A DNA stretch of 64,000 nt from Periconia sp. R9002 (taxonomy: Eukaryota > Ascomycota > Dothideomycetes > Pleosporales > Periconiaceae). The translations under genes and the position numbers were made by a program. Numbering within the stretch: position 1 is the first letter of the stretch; every line of letters begins with the position of its first letter. The notes beneath the pieces were generated by a model. That model saw only the letters and a program-made list of their open reading frames with translations, ran no database searches and had not been told where the DNA came from. Location: assembly GCA_023627715.1 (NCBI GenBank), contig JAMAHW010000051.1:186001-250000 (forward strand). Direction: 5' to 3'. Shown one piece after another: positions 33,731 through 45,289 of this stretch.

Positions 33731-34839
33731 AGTCCCCCATTCAAGTTCAATGTAAGAGATGTGGGTGCTGCTCTCGAACCACGTTAGTATGACTTCGCGC
33801 AAGTGGTACTGGCACATTATCGCCACGCGCCAAAGTATTCTGGCTAAGGACGTGCATCCATGTACATTGAGGATCTCAAGCTAGCTGCGCAAGACTTAAT
33901 TTGATTTCAGTAGGGGCTATTAAACCATAGATAAACGGTTAGAAGATATTCTTCCTACCCAAGAGAGTAGCTGCAGGACGATCTAGATATTTGGGAGGCA
34001 ACCAAGATTCTAGTAGAAAGGAAGAAAGGAGTATAAAATTGCCAGGAAGTGTAAAGCTGGGGAGTTGGTACAGGGCTACTGCGGTCTGTTTGTGTATTGG
34101 TAGCTTATCAGCCATCATATTCTGGCGGAAGGGATTGCGGAAACTTTTTCTCACTCCTCTTGGTAAAGGATATCCAGAGACGATAGTTCCTTTTGGTGGT
34201 GTCACTCTTTTTCAGCCTTTCATGGATTTTCTTGGTGCTTTTGTTTAGACGGATCTTGATACCCACAAGGTCTTATATGTTGGCAAACAACATAATCAGG
34301 GGAGATAGAATGACAAAACCACATCTCGAGGATGAGCACCAAAGGGTCATTCTCCGCATTCTTGATGCAGCCAAAGTCCATGCTTAGCGCGATGTCGCCA
34401 ACAAACGATACTAGTCCATATTTATACATAAATACGTAGTTACGGGATGTACCGGGAATAATAAATTGAATTTCGTATCTGCGCAACCCTACACGAGAGC
34501 TTACACACCCTTATGAAGCTGAGTTTTCTGATTCTAGCACGGCCATGTCTCCTCCGCAGTGTTGCATTCACATTTATCCACAGTTCAGTAGGTAAACGTT
34601 GAACTCAGCTGATAACGCTGGAGACGAGCATCAAAATCCCGGCCCCTAGAGTTATAAAGAACAGCTTCTAAGAACCTTAATACAGCTATATAATAAGCGC
34701 ATATCTCCCAACAGGAATTTATTTTCTCAAAAAATTCGAGTATCACTCACTAATTCTCATTTCCCATGCCCTTGCACAGGCCCACTCACATACGACATTC
34801 GTCTCTGGTGGTTAAAGCTTACCTTCAAGCAACCCAAAA
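33731..34839. other. Intergenic, possibly decayed
   Basis: Short overlapping frames at 33939-34250 on both strands match nothing recognised. The last 100 bp are the promoter and leader of the lectin gene. Confidence 0.4.
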
Positions 34840-36139
34840 ATGCTGCTAAATCTTGTCTTTCTGATTATTGGCCTCTGTGCCACTTCGGTGCTGTCTGCAT
34901 CCCAGCCTTTCCGTCGATCCACCAGTTTCGACCCATCTCCTCGCGCGAGTACCTTTGACTGGAACACACCGAATAAGAGCAGCACGTTTCTCGAAAAGCG
35001 CGACAACGTGCACTCGGAGGAGTGGTTCAACTCCCACCACAAAGTCCGCCGTGGGGAAGATGAGGCTCCCGTAATTTCTAAGCGTACCTCGTGGCAGGAC
35101 TTGACCGGCCCTAACCACCTGTATTCGTACCCCACTGGCGTGTCTTGGGGTGGACCCCGCATAGATGCCTTCCACCACGAAATCAATGACAACACGTGTC
35201 GGCACTTGTACTCTAGTGACGGCGTCACCTGGCAACCAGAAAACCTTGGCGGCTCGTGGAGTTCCTCTTTTGGGGCCTCGAGCTGGGGCACTGGCTCTAT
35301 TTTCCTGTACGGTCATGGATCCGATAGTGCCTGCTGGTACAACAGATACTCGAACGGATGGAGTAGCTGGGTGAGTCTGGGTGGTAATATGGTCTACGAG
35401 CCCTCCACGGTGACCTGGGGCTCAGGCCGTAACGATGTATTTGTGATCTCGGCTAGCGATGGGGAATGCTGGCACAGGGTGTACGACGGTTCTGGCTGGG
35501 GGGCCTGGGAAAGCATTGGAGGCGCTATTGGCTACACACCCCATACGTCCAGCTGGGGGGTCGGCCACATATCTATTTTTGGTGAGTGATGTCACGTTCT
35601 CTGATCGGAAGAACAAATAGAAGTGAAGGGTGAGGAAAGGAGATGCGTTTTGCTAACGAAAATGTTTCGCGGTTGCAGTTATTGCCATAGCTGATGGCCA
35701 GTGCTGGCATCGTATGTGGCTCACTTCTAAGGGCGGGTGGAGCAATTGGGAGCCGCTAGGCGGTACGATAATCGGACCTATCTCGTCGGTCTCTTGGCGC
35801 AGTAACCGCATAGATATATTCGCTAGGGGCACTGACAACAACTTGTGGCACAGAAGGTACCACGGCGACACTAACAGGTGGGATGCGTGGGAAAAGCTGG
35901 CAATCACGGGAGTGGCGTTCGCGCCCAGCGTGATCTGGTACAAAACTTTTATTGTGGTTTTTGTCGTCCGGTTCGACGGCAGTCTGTGGAGTGCGACCTA
36001 CGACGCAGGCTTCGATTCGTGGACCTCGTGGTCAAGCTACGGCGGCTCGCTCAGCAGTCAGCCGACCGGCCTTGTATGGAATACCGACCAAACCGGTGCC
36101 TTCGGTCAGGGCTCCGACAAATCATGTCAATGGTTCTAG
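34840..36139 (+). CDS. Secreted PLL-type beta-propeller lectin
   Basis: 400-aa secreted protein, exons 34840-35581 and 35679-36139 with a 97-bp intron. After a signal peptide (residues 1-19) there is a pro-like segment with dibasic sites (LEKR, KVRR, SKRT) suited to Kex2 processing. Then come six or more repeats of about 45-50 residues, each with a W-x-x-W or S-W-G-x-G core and an HR-Y/W-x element (SSWGTGSIFLYG, TWGSGRNDVFVI, SVSWRSNRIDIFA, with CWYNRYS, CWHRVYD, LWHRRYH). This is the pattern of Photorhabdus PLL/PHL and fungal fucose-binding propellers, whose repeat interfaces bind sugars. Sugar specificity cannot be told. The last repeat looks cut short after GSDKSCQWF, so the C-terminus may be truncated or continue in an unseen exon. 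Confidence 0.78.
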
Positions 36140-39100
36140 GCTTGCCATTACCATGATTCCATTTTGGTTTAGTTTGCGCGTTTTTCAGGATTGCTCGCTT
36201 TGGGTAAGATTGTGTCTGGGCTGGAGGTCGGGTCATTCGCTGCTCTTACTGTCTTGCAAGCCGGACGCCCTGTATGCAAATGTGCTGGCACCTCCAAATC
36301 AAACGTATCCACGGTTGCTACTACATTCGTTAGCGCAGAGAAGTGCTGAATGAACAATTTTCTTTCCTGTCAGTGCTGCCGTAGGCAGACTAGGTTGATA
36401 ACTAGGCAGAATGAGTTAATACGTCAATCGCAACCGTATTTCACGCAACCAGTAACAGCTGAAGTCTGCAAACCGACACCCTGCACTGCAACCTTGAGCG
36501 CTTACGAGGTGTTGCTGGGTAACATCTCGTATGAGGACAATGAACAAGAGCCCTTGTTCTCTCAGCACCTCTCCTAGGCTAAAGATTACAGGGGCTGGCC
36601 GAGAACGTTATGGTGAGTTCTACCTGTGTTGATACCGCAAGTAATCTTACTTTCCGATGATCAGATTATCATTTCAAGTTGTCAAGATTGCAGACTAGGG
36701 TTAGATGATAACAATTGATTTCGATACTTTGTTCATACTGTGTTGGAAAGACCACCCAGAACAGCAAGAAAGTCATATCGTCTAATCGCTCGTTTTACGA
36801 CGTCGGCAGCCGTCACGATAAGCCTTTTTGCTCGTATACCAGGACGCCTTAACGCCATCAAGGCGGGGATCGACAGGGGTCTGGTGCGAACGGTCTAGAA
36901 CGCGGGGTTTTCTCCTTGCGGTCAAGCGCAGCTCGTATGCTCAACGCTTTTTTTGCTAGCCATCGCAATGCTCTGGCCGTGCTGCTCAGGAGCTACGATA
37001 ACTCTACAAGCTGCAAGGCGCGGGAATGGCTTCATCGATGCAAAGTCCGACGCGCCACGGCCGTTGCAAGCCACAGCCGGAGCGCCATTAGTTGGCTTGC
37101 TCACGCACCCAAGCCTGGAATGAATGCTTGACAGAATGACCGGCGGCGAAAAATATACTCGAAAGGGGCCGAAAAAGCGGATATTGACGTATCAAGGCCT
37201 TGCAGGCTGGGTTCAGCTCTAGTTACAGAGACCCAAGTTCGGTGGCCGAATTGGGAGATTTTCAGCTCGGCTAAAGGTAACAACAATCAGACCGTAATTC
37301 GCTATCTCCAACATACTCGTGTTCAATTCTTGCGGTCTCTCAATACATTGTTATACTCCAATCTCTAAAACTAGTTCCGTGTGCACATGTCAGACAGGAA
37401 CGTTACCTGTAATTTTACCTGGGGTCGACACCGTGAGTGATTACACCAACTATTTGCGAAGACAAGAACACTTTTTATTCTTAACCTTCAATGAAGCAAC
37501 CCGAAATTGTTGGGCGATGGTTACTTGCTTACTACTATTTATAATGATATTTTCTACGGTCACACATTATTGCATGCGCAAAACATCGGTAGCTATTTGC
37601 ATATCTATCTGGGGGATACAGTCAGTCTTCTTTGCAGTTCAAATGGTTTGCTATAGGGATATTTGATCTGGCGAAACCTCATCAGGTCAAAAATTGATGT
37701 TCAGTCCCAATAGTTCCCTATAGATGGCCCAATGGATTAAAGGACGGCGCAAGGTGTCCAGAAGGCGAGAAGAATAGTCAGGTCTGGGGAGCGAATTATG
37801 GGTCGGATATGGAATGGCGCGACGCCGGATATGCAAGTTCCACACCTTTTTAAAATGCATGCCGAATTTCTGCTGACAATACTGGAGTGTTGACTGCGGT
37901 GGAATACATTCAATATATTTCGCCGACTCAGATAAACACATTAAAGCCGTGAATAACGAGTGGATGATTGGAGAATTGCTAAAAAGAATGCATAGGGATG
38001 ATCAGTCATAAACATCATCAAGAGGTAGAAGCAGGAATGGGTTCACATTCACCCAAAGAGCTGCAATCTCCAGTTTTGCCCTAGTTGAAACCATCACGAA
38101 CAGGTGTTCAAAGTATCTTCTAACGTAGCATCTAATAGATATTGTAAAGAACTTGAAACTATTTTCATATTGAATTTTGTAGATATCGCTGTACGGAAAA
38201 CCCGCTCCAGAAATGCGAATCTTGCTATAAGTTTTTTTGGGCCCGGGTAATTGAAGTTGAGTGTCAAGATATTCTTTGAACTGGTGTCTTCCTACCAAGC
38301 AGACAATAGATCTGGAATGATTCAAGAAGAAGGGAAATATATTCGATTAGAGCGTTTACGAAGCATGTAAACTAGCTCGGGAAGATGCAGCAACTGTCAG
38401 CATGTATATGTAAGTTAAGCGCGGTGCTGTAGGAGATGACCAAATGCTCCAGACGATGAATGATATTCATTGTGCCAACTTTGATGTTGTCATGTGTAGC
38501 TTACGATGGAATATATCTTTGCCAGATACAAAGAGATATAAGATAAAATTCAGGATAAATCATGCCGCGCCACGAGCTAGGAGATGACTGGAACTGGAGA
38601 GGAGTATATCAAACGTCTCCCGACATGATTCACATGCTAGACTATGGAATAAAGTTGCGTAAAGCCACTTGCAGCTATAACAGTCCCTCAACCAATCACT
38701 ACGGCATGAACTCATCAATGATTCCGTGCATTAGCGAAAACAAAATCCGGTATTGATACACATGCATTGAACAATCAAAACTCGTACTGCGATTCTGAAA
38801 GTGAAGAATACCGGCCTTTTCTATTTCCAAAGACGAAATGATGGGAACAGCGTTAACACTTTTGGCGGTTTGGATCTGGACCCCGACAATGTCTTAGAAA
38901 TCCAATGTAGACTTTATATTCAATCTTCACCAGTATATCTGATTGAGAACTATCAGTGACGCTTATTTCAGACTTCGATTGAGATGAGAACCCTACTACA
39001 TGGATCCTACGTCCCAAGATCCTTTTTTCGTGCACCGTTGCACCGATGACGTACCAAGATGAGCAACGCGAGGGTTTGGAGAGAAGCAAGGCGGATCGGG

Positions 39101-39693
39101 GAATTTTTAAACTTCATGATTACTGATCAGATAGAATATTTATGATACGTACAATAATATTAGGATCTAGTCCAAATAGGTTATGAGATTAATGTTGCAC
39201 CTGCTTATCAATGTGCTGTAGGCGTGCGGCGAGGGTGACTAATGAATTTGATGTCACATCGGCTAGGGACTAATATGCTGTAGGCATGCGGCGTAATACT
39301 TCCAACTCATTTCAGACTGAATTTTGAAGGGTAAGCTACGTTGGAAGATGACGAACATCCAGGCTGTGTAAATGATCGTGATTTTGAACATGCCGACAAT
39401 GCAATTTGCAGAACTGGTATGGGTGGGCTGAGAGTTTAGTAGGGAGGACGTCATTGCAGAGGATTGGCTGGTCAAAGGCCGATATATGAGTAGATAGAGT
39501 GGTGTAACGATAAGGTAATTCAGAAAGCAAGGAAAGGCAACTGGCCAGTGCGCCGGCGTAGTTGGACAAGGTAAACTCAAACTCTGGGCATTTTGGGCCC
39601 CCTCCGCCTCACGGCATATAAAACCCTTGCAAATGGTTTTTTAATCCCTCATCTCTTTTCTAGCCTCTTCTCTTTACTCGTTCCTGTCCCATC
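36140..39693. other. Gene-poor region
   Basis: 3.5 kb without a gene I can support. A GC-richer block at about 36780-37290 has long open frames on both strands, and frames at 37319-37666 and 38002-38325 contain hydrophobic segments, but none has a recognisable domain or start. The last 100 bp are the flavoprotein promoter. Confidence 0.4.
39617..39623 (+). promoter_or_regulatory. TATA box upstream of the thioredoxin-reductase-like gene
   Basis: TATAAAA lies 71 bp before the ATG at 39694, followed by a pyrimidine-rich stretch, as in fungal core promoters. Confidence 0.45.
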
Positions 39694-40701
39694 ATGGCTA
39701 CAGCGTACGAAATCCTCATCCTTGGCGGCGGCCCTGCAGGCCTGAGCGCAGCAGCCTCGATTGTACGTCAAGATCACAAAACGGTGCTTTTCGACTCGAC
39801 AAAGTACCGCAATGCCCAGAGCAAATACATGCACACAGTTCCTAGCTGGGACCATCAGGATCCTCAAGCGTTCCGCGACAAGTGTGTAAAGGACTTTGAG
39901 CGTTATGGGTCCCTTACCGTGGAGAAGGTCGAGATTGAGACGCTTAAGAAGCGTGAAGACGGACTCTTCGAAGCCGCAGGCGGCGGCAGGACGTGGACGG
40001 GCAAAAAAGTGATCCTCGCCACTGGGGTAGAGGACGTGTACCCGGACGTTCCTGGCTATTCCGAGTGCTGGGTCTCAGGCATGTAAGTATCAACAAGGGG
40101 CCCACTGGTGATTTATTGAGAAACTCACGAGTATCGCAGCTTCCACTGCCTCTACTGCCACGGATGGGAGGAGAAAGGCAACCCTTCGGCGGGCATGCTG
40201 GCAGAAGGGGACACTGGCGCCGTGGTACCAGCGCTGCACTTTGCACGCCAGGCGCTGCGCATGGTCGATCAGGTTACCCTCTACACCAACGGAAACGAGC
40301 AGCTGGCGGGCGAACTGAAGGCAGCTCTTGCTGCTGCCCCAGCACCCATGACGGTAAACTCGAAAACGATTATGCAGCTCGTCAAGGCGCCCGAGCGGGC
40401 TCGCATCACGCTGCACTTTAGCGATGGAACGAGCATCACGGAAGCCTTTCTGGCACATAAGCCTAAGACGAAGCTGCGGGGGAACCTGGCGCAGCAGCTT
40501 GGGTGCGCACTGTCGCCCATGCAGACGGTTGTCGTCAACCCTCCCTTCAACCAGACCAGCGTCCAAGGTGTCTTTGCTGCAGGGGACTGCTCTACCCCAA
40601 TGCACACCATCACGGCCGCTCTTCACTCGGGCACATGCACGGGGGGCGGCGCACCGTTGCAGATCCAGGCCGAGACATACAATCAGCGTGCCATCTTCTG
40701 A
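39694..40701 (+). CDS. Thioredoxin-reductase-like FAD/NAD(P) oxidoreductase
   Basis: Two-exon gene (39694-40082, 40140-40701; 57-bp intron) for 316 aa of the class II thioredoxin-reductase fold. FAD binding is shown by LILGGGPAGLSAA (dinucleotide motif at 11-16), the redox disulfide by CLYC at 133-136 in FHCLYCHGW, and FAD closure by VFAAGDCSTP near the C-terminus. The CxxC is directly followed by HG, as in fungal GliT/HlmI-type dithiol oxidases and related stand-alone flavoproteins rather than housekeeping thioredoxin reductases. Such enzymes often form or protect disulfides in epidithio metabolites, but no such biosynthetic genes are visible here, so that role is only a possibility. Confidence 0.85.
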
Positions 40702-41434
40702 AACCGTTCAAGTCGACTTGTTTTGCTGATATTGGATCTAAATCCCGGCTGCGTCAACGCAAAGTGCAAGCCAGCATGTGTGCATAGTCGCGCCCAATAT
40801 ATATGCCTGCCTCGAAATACAACTATCACTTTATAATCAATCCATAAGATATAATTATTCCATGTGACATGGCCGTTTAGGCACCGACGTACAACACTAT
40901 AACGTAGTAGGCATGTATATCTATCATTATTGGAGGTACGCATATTAGGATCCTGCAGATTAGTAACGCGGTGATTTAAATATAACGCTTGCTACCAAAG
41001 CGAATAAGTATCGTTATATTTAATAAGCTACAATGATTGTTTAATAGATGAGAGGACTTAATAATCCAGGAGCATAAGTTTGTAGTTTCAATTGTTAAAA
41101 CAATCACTTTTTTAGAAAAACATTTACCTTAAATTTTCAAACAGGTAGGGGGAGGCTGTAAGCAGAGAGATATACACACCTGCCATAGGTCACCATCATC
41201 TCCTCCGAACAGCACGACATGTTGCCGCTGTAACACTAATTGTATAATAATGAATAATTACGTATTTAAATGTACACTGAGACGATTTAATTTCTAGTAA
41301 GAAGCTGACTTTCATTTTGCTCCCTTCCATGGAAACTGCGAAGTGTAGAACTTGTTTGCGAAATATAGATTTAAACTAGGACTGATATACGAAAACCGAC
41401 CACGAGAGCCTTTGAACATCAGGAACCTTGGGTA
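40702..41434. other. Convergent, AT-rich intergenic region
   Basis: Between the flavoprotein (+) and MACPF (-) genes. TA-rich from about 40850 to 41300, possibly decayed repeat sequence; no gene. Confidence 0.45.
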
Positions 41435-44400
41435 CTATGCAGATACAAATCTGATCCTCAACCGCAACGGGCTGGTTGGCTGAAGATTCATGGTTGTTCT
41501 ATACCCGTCCATTCTAAAGTTGTAATCCGAAGTAGAGATAGGTCGACTTTGCCGGGCAGCTAGTTCAGCTTGAGGCTTTCCTGCTGCTGCAACAGCAAGC
41601 TTTTTGAAACCCTCGTTTCCTAACCCAAAGTCCTTTCCTATCATCTCTCTCACTGCTTTTTGTTGAGCTTGTCTAAGGTCCGACTCTGATAGAAGCTGGT
41701 TGATACCTTCATAAGCCCATGACATACTCTTTCCCAACATCTCTCTCATGGCTTGTTCTTGAGCTTGACTAAAGTCCGACCCTGATGGTGGAACCTCCTG
41801 TGCTAACATGTATTTAAGGTCGTAACAGTGTCTCAAGCGGTGTAGCTGCTCCGAGTCCGATCCGTTAATGGGCGATTGAGAAGATATACCACGGTCATCG
41901 CGAAAAAGAAGGGCTGAAACGTAATCGGCCCCTCTAAGAAATTCACAGCTTCGGGCAAAGGAACCGGTGAAGTAGCTGTCCCGCTGACCTTGGTTATATC
42001 CAGAAACATCGAACCATTTCTTCATTGATGGCGGTTCAATTTTCCAAACCCGGATCGTTTCATCGCCTGGCTTCCTGAAAGCATACGGGGCAAAAAACGG
42101 AGGCAACTGGTATTTGCGATATGTGCCCCCAGAAGAGTACGAGTGGTTGAAACGTGCCACCTCGTCACCATCGTGCAGTCTATCAGTGTTTGGATTCCAG
42201 GGACTACTGAGAACTGCGGTATCGGGGGGTTGCAAAGAACTAGCAGCGCGTAACGACCATCTGGAAAAGTTGGTGGTACTTGATCGCACGGTCCCATCAT
42301 TGCTGGAAGGATCGATCCACAACCCAGGAAACCCATTTCCCGGGCCCAACCGAAGCGGTGTCAAGTCGGAGGGGACAAGGAATATGGGGCTATCGGCAAA
42401 CAGCTAATTTTGGTCTGTCAGTCTTGAAGAACGAAAAATCCACTATGCTGACAGTAGTGGATAGAACAAAAAAGACGTACCTGAGGCAGAGTGAGAACTA
42501 TTGCCTCCAATTGCCTATCGTCTGCGTCCAATACTTGGAAAATGGTAGGTCCGCGATCGGAAAGCGTAAGAACGCCATTTTTGAGTGCCAGGTACTTGTT
42601 ATCAATCGTTGTGAAAATCACCTTTCCGACCCAAGTTCCGGGTAGTGTGGTAGGACTTGCGTTAAACTCGATATGCAAGATCGTAGTAAATGTTTCGTAA
42701 ATCAAAGGCCACTCTATCTCTTCGTTAGTTGTTTGTTTTGTTAACAAAATGATGAGCTTGGGAATGGACACTACATCCTGTTGCTTTTTACGGTCAGCAT
42801 AGAGTATACAAGGCAAAGCGCCAAGATTTACCTCTATAAAGCGCCATGTTGAATAATGAGCAACTGAATTAGCCCAAGCAGCAGGACTAGATCAAATTTT
42901 AGTGTCAGAAACAAAGCGTGGGAACTTGATAGCTCACTTGGCAGACAGCAACGTATTGCCACCACGTGCGTTCTAGACCAAAGCGGAGGAGTTTTCTACG
43001 TTTACAGCGCGCTTTTCTGAATCGCTCGATGTTCCCTTGCTGTAACTTCCAGAGCCTGAGACGAACGTCGATTTCAAGCTAAGTGAAACTGCAATCCGCA
43101 TATAGTCCCGTGCTAATTTATCATCTGTTCCAGCAAGGGATTCAGCGGATTTGGTAGAAGTCAGTTGCCCACCAAGCAGTACGGTACGCATGAATATCTG
43201 GCCTATGGAAAGGATTAGCTTTTGTGAGCATGTCTGCCGCAAAGTTGTATACGAAACAGAGATTAATTATCGCAGAGTAATTTTACTCTGGGTATTGACA
43301 CAAACACGGAAGTGGGGGGGGGGGAGGGGGGAAGCAACATCGTATACATCTAAAATCATTACTGGTTACTCGCCCGAGCAAGGCATAGAAACCCGACCTT
43401 ACGTCTAGCAGCGAATCTTTGCGGTAACATGTTTACTTACCGAAACGCGAGTTAAATTGACGTATTAATGCGACTGCCTTGGTAACAGAACCATCTGCAT
43501 CAGGCTTCTTTTTGAAATTGATGTTGGCTGTAATCTTACCCGCGGCATCTCGGATCTTGACCAAGTATGCAGCACACTCAGGCGTGACCTCGAGATTGAG
43601 TTCGTCCAGAAATACACGCGCCCTCGGAAACTGCAAGAATCGTCAGATACAGACAGAGAATAAGAAAGCTGGAACGTTTGGCTCCGGTCTGCCCCGACGT
43701 CGACAATCTCGGTTTGTACGCTTGGGTATACCCCCGGTCGGCGTTGAGATGGAGTCACGGCGACACAACTGAAGATTACTTACATTGTAAGCAGCGGTAT
43801 TTCTTTCCGATCGGCGAGGTCGGAGTTGCTTTCGCTCCTTTGCTGTTCAGTGGCCCTCGATGCCGATGCGGTACCACCAGCAAACACAGTACTCTGGGAC
43901 ACTATCAGCCAGTCATCTCCAAACTAGTACCTTGTCGTACATACTATAGAGAGGGAAGCCGAAATGGCCTCCGAGGAAAATCCGTTCTGAGCCATTGACA
44001 ACTCAACTCTCTTGTTGGTCTCTTTGATGTTGATGGACGAAGAATCAAAGACCTCGCAATCGAGAGTGATTGCAAAACGGTCTTTGCAACCATCTGCCAG
44101 GGCTTTCGGCTTAGGCTTGAACTGAAATGCCTGAAACCGAGCTCTGGAAACTCCAGTATCCGTCAGCACGTACCCGTGAAGCATCTTCGAAGATTCTATG
44201 ATATCTTGCCACTCTGTGGCTGTGAGGGCGGATGCAATGCTCAATCTGTCCACTGTCTTAAAATCCCAGGCTGGATCAGCGATAAATTTGGCCTCGTAGC
44301 CATCAGGACGAGCAGGAAGGCCAAGACGTTTGTCCTTGTGATCTTTAATTTTGAAATCCAGTTCAACACTGTCCGCCTTGATCAAGGGTCTTTCTTTTTT

Positions 44401-44934
44401 GGCGTCGGGCTTAAATCCTTCGGTTCCATACGTTTCGAAGAAGACTTTGGCTTGCTCGGCCCCTCCCAATTTTTTTGCGATCTCGGCAAACCTATTTACT
44501 GCGGTATCCAGATTCTTTTTCCGATGTTGTTAGATGCAATCTTCCGAGTACTTCTCTTCGACACTTTGACAATCATCTGAGTGGCTTACTTTGCTCGCAG
44601 TAGAATCTTGAGCCGCGTCTTCTCTATTATCCATAGCAGCGGTTGGTATCATGTTTGACGCACTGTTACCAACGTCGGCGAGTGGCGTAGGGTTATACGC
44701 CCTGTATTCATTGATGCCAATCGCTGCAGCGTTGGGTGTTCTATTGACAATATGGGTGACTGGCTGAGGGTTCGACGCTCTGTGTTCGATGCTGGCGACC
44801 GGTGCAGCATTGGACATTCTGTTCGCAACATTGGCCACTGGTAGAGGGTTTGACGCTCTGTTCCAGTTGCTGGCTGCCGGTGCTGCGTCGGGGACTCTGT
44901 ATGGATCACCGGCGGCTGGTATGCTTGGTACCAT
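41435..44934 (-). CDS. MACPF (membrane-attack-complex/perforin) domain protein, 7 exons, with in-frame TAG
   Basis: Large protein of about 930 codons with a MACPF fold, the pore-forming architecture of perforin-like proteins; its target and biological role are unknown. Exon model: 44934-44590, 44514-43945, 43837-43784 (5' edge uncertain), 43630-43441, 43202-42938, 42886-42481, 42403-41435. Evidence includes a FPRARVFLDEL segment, the SRFGQIFMRTVLLGGQL signature after an intron junction, and NARGGNT/NPAAW/WRFIE in the order seen in fungal MACPF proteins. Residues 13-103 are seven 13-residue repeats. There is no signal peptide. One TAG (42973-42975) lies in frame just before NARGGNT, where relatives appear to have Trp, and no intron model removes it. 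The long C-terminal region has no named domain. Probably a wounded gene, otherwise intact. Confidence 0.68.
43314..43331. repeat. Poly-G tract (interrupted once) in a MACPF intron
   Basis: Eleven G, one A, then six G on the plus strand, so a C-tract in the transcribed gene. It lies in a 238-bp intron, the longest of this gene. Confidence 0.8.
44626..44898 (-). repeat. Seven tandem 13-codon (39-bp) repeats encoding the MACPF protein N-terminus
   Basis: Residues 13-103 divide into seven imperfect units of the form R-x-S-N-x-x-P-V-A-x-x-x-N (for example RASNPLPVANVAN and RMSNAAPVASIEH). Units 2, 4 and 6 resemble each other more than their neighbours, suggesting a 26-residue higher-order period. 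Confidence 0.85.
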
Positions 44935-45289
44935 GGTGTGAAGTTCTCTGTGTTGTGTGTATCTTTAAAAATGTGAGGAAGATGTTTGCTAACAATATGA
45001 ACTGATGACTATGTGAACCGTTATATGTTAACAGGGTTCCCGCGCCGCCACCGAATGCATGACGAATGCATGTGATGCAGCTTCTCATTTTGTGTTTGAG
45101 GAGCATATGATCGCCGTTTATTTAGCATCAGGATAGCTACAAGGCTGCTGTCCCGAATCTCCTTTCAGCCGCAGCTGATGTTCAACTATGAGTAACGCTC
45201 AAAAAATGTAGCGGTTCTCGTAGAGTTGGGCCTAGTTCAGCGTAGTGTGACCTCTAAGAGCGACCAGAGTTTTGGCAATGTTCAGCTCC
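44935..45289. other. Divergent intergenic region
   Basis: Presumed promoter of the MACPF gene. No other feature. Confidence 0.5.

Noticed and set aside
36780..37290. GC-richer block with open frames on both strands, possible transposon relic
   Set aside because: No transposase, integrase or repeat boundary could be recognised.
37319..38325. Two frames with hydrophobic segments (37319-37666 plus, 38002-38325 minus)
   Set aside because: Neither starts with ATG or shows a known domain, and no splice partner was found.
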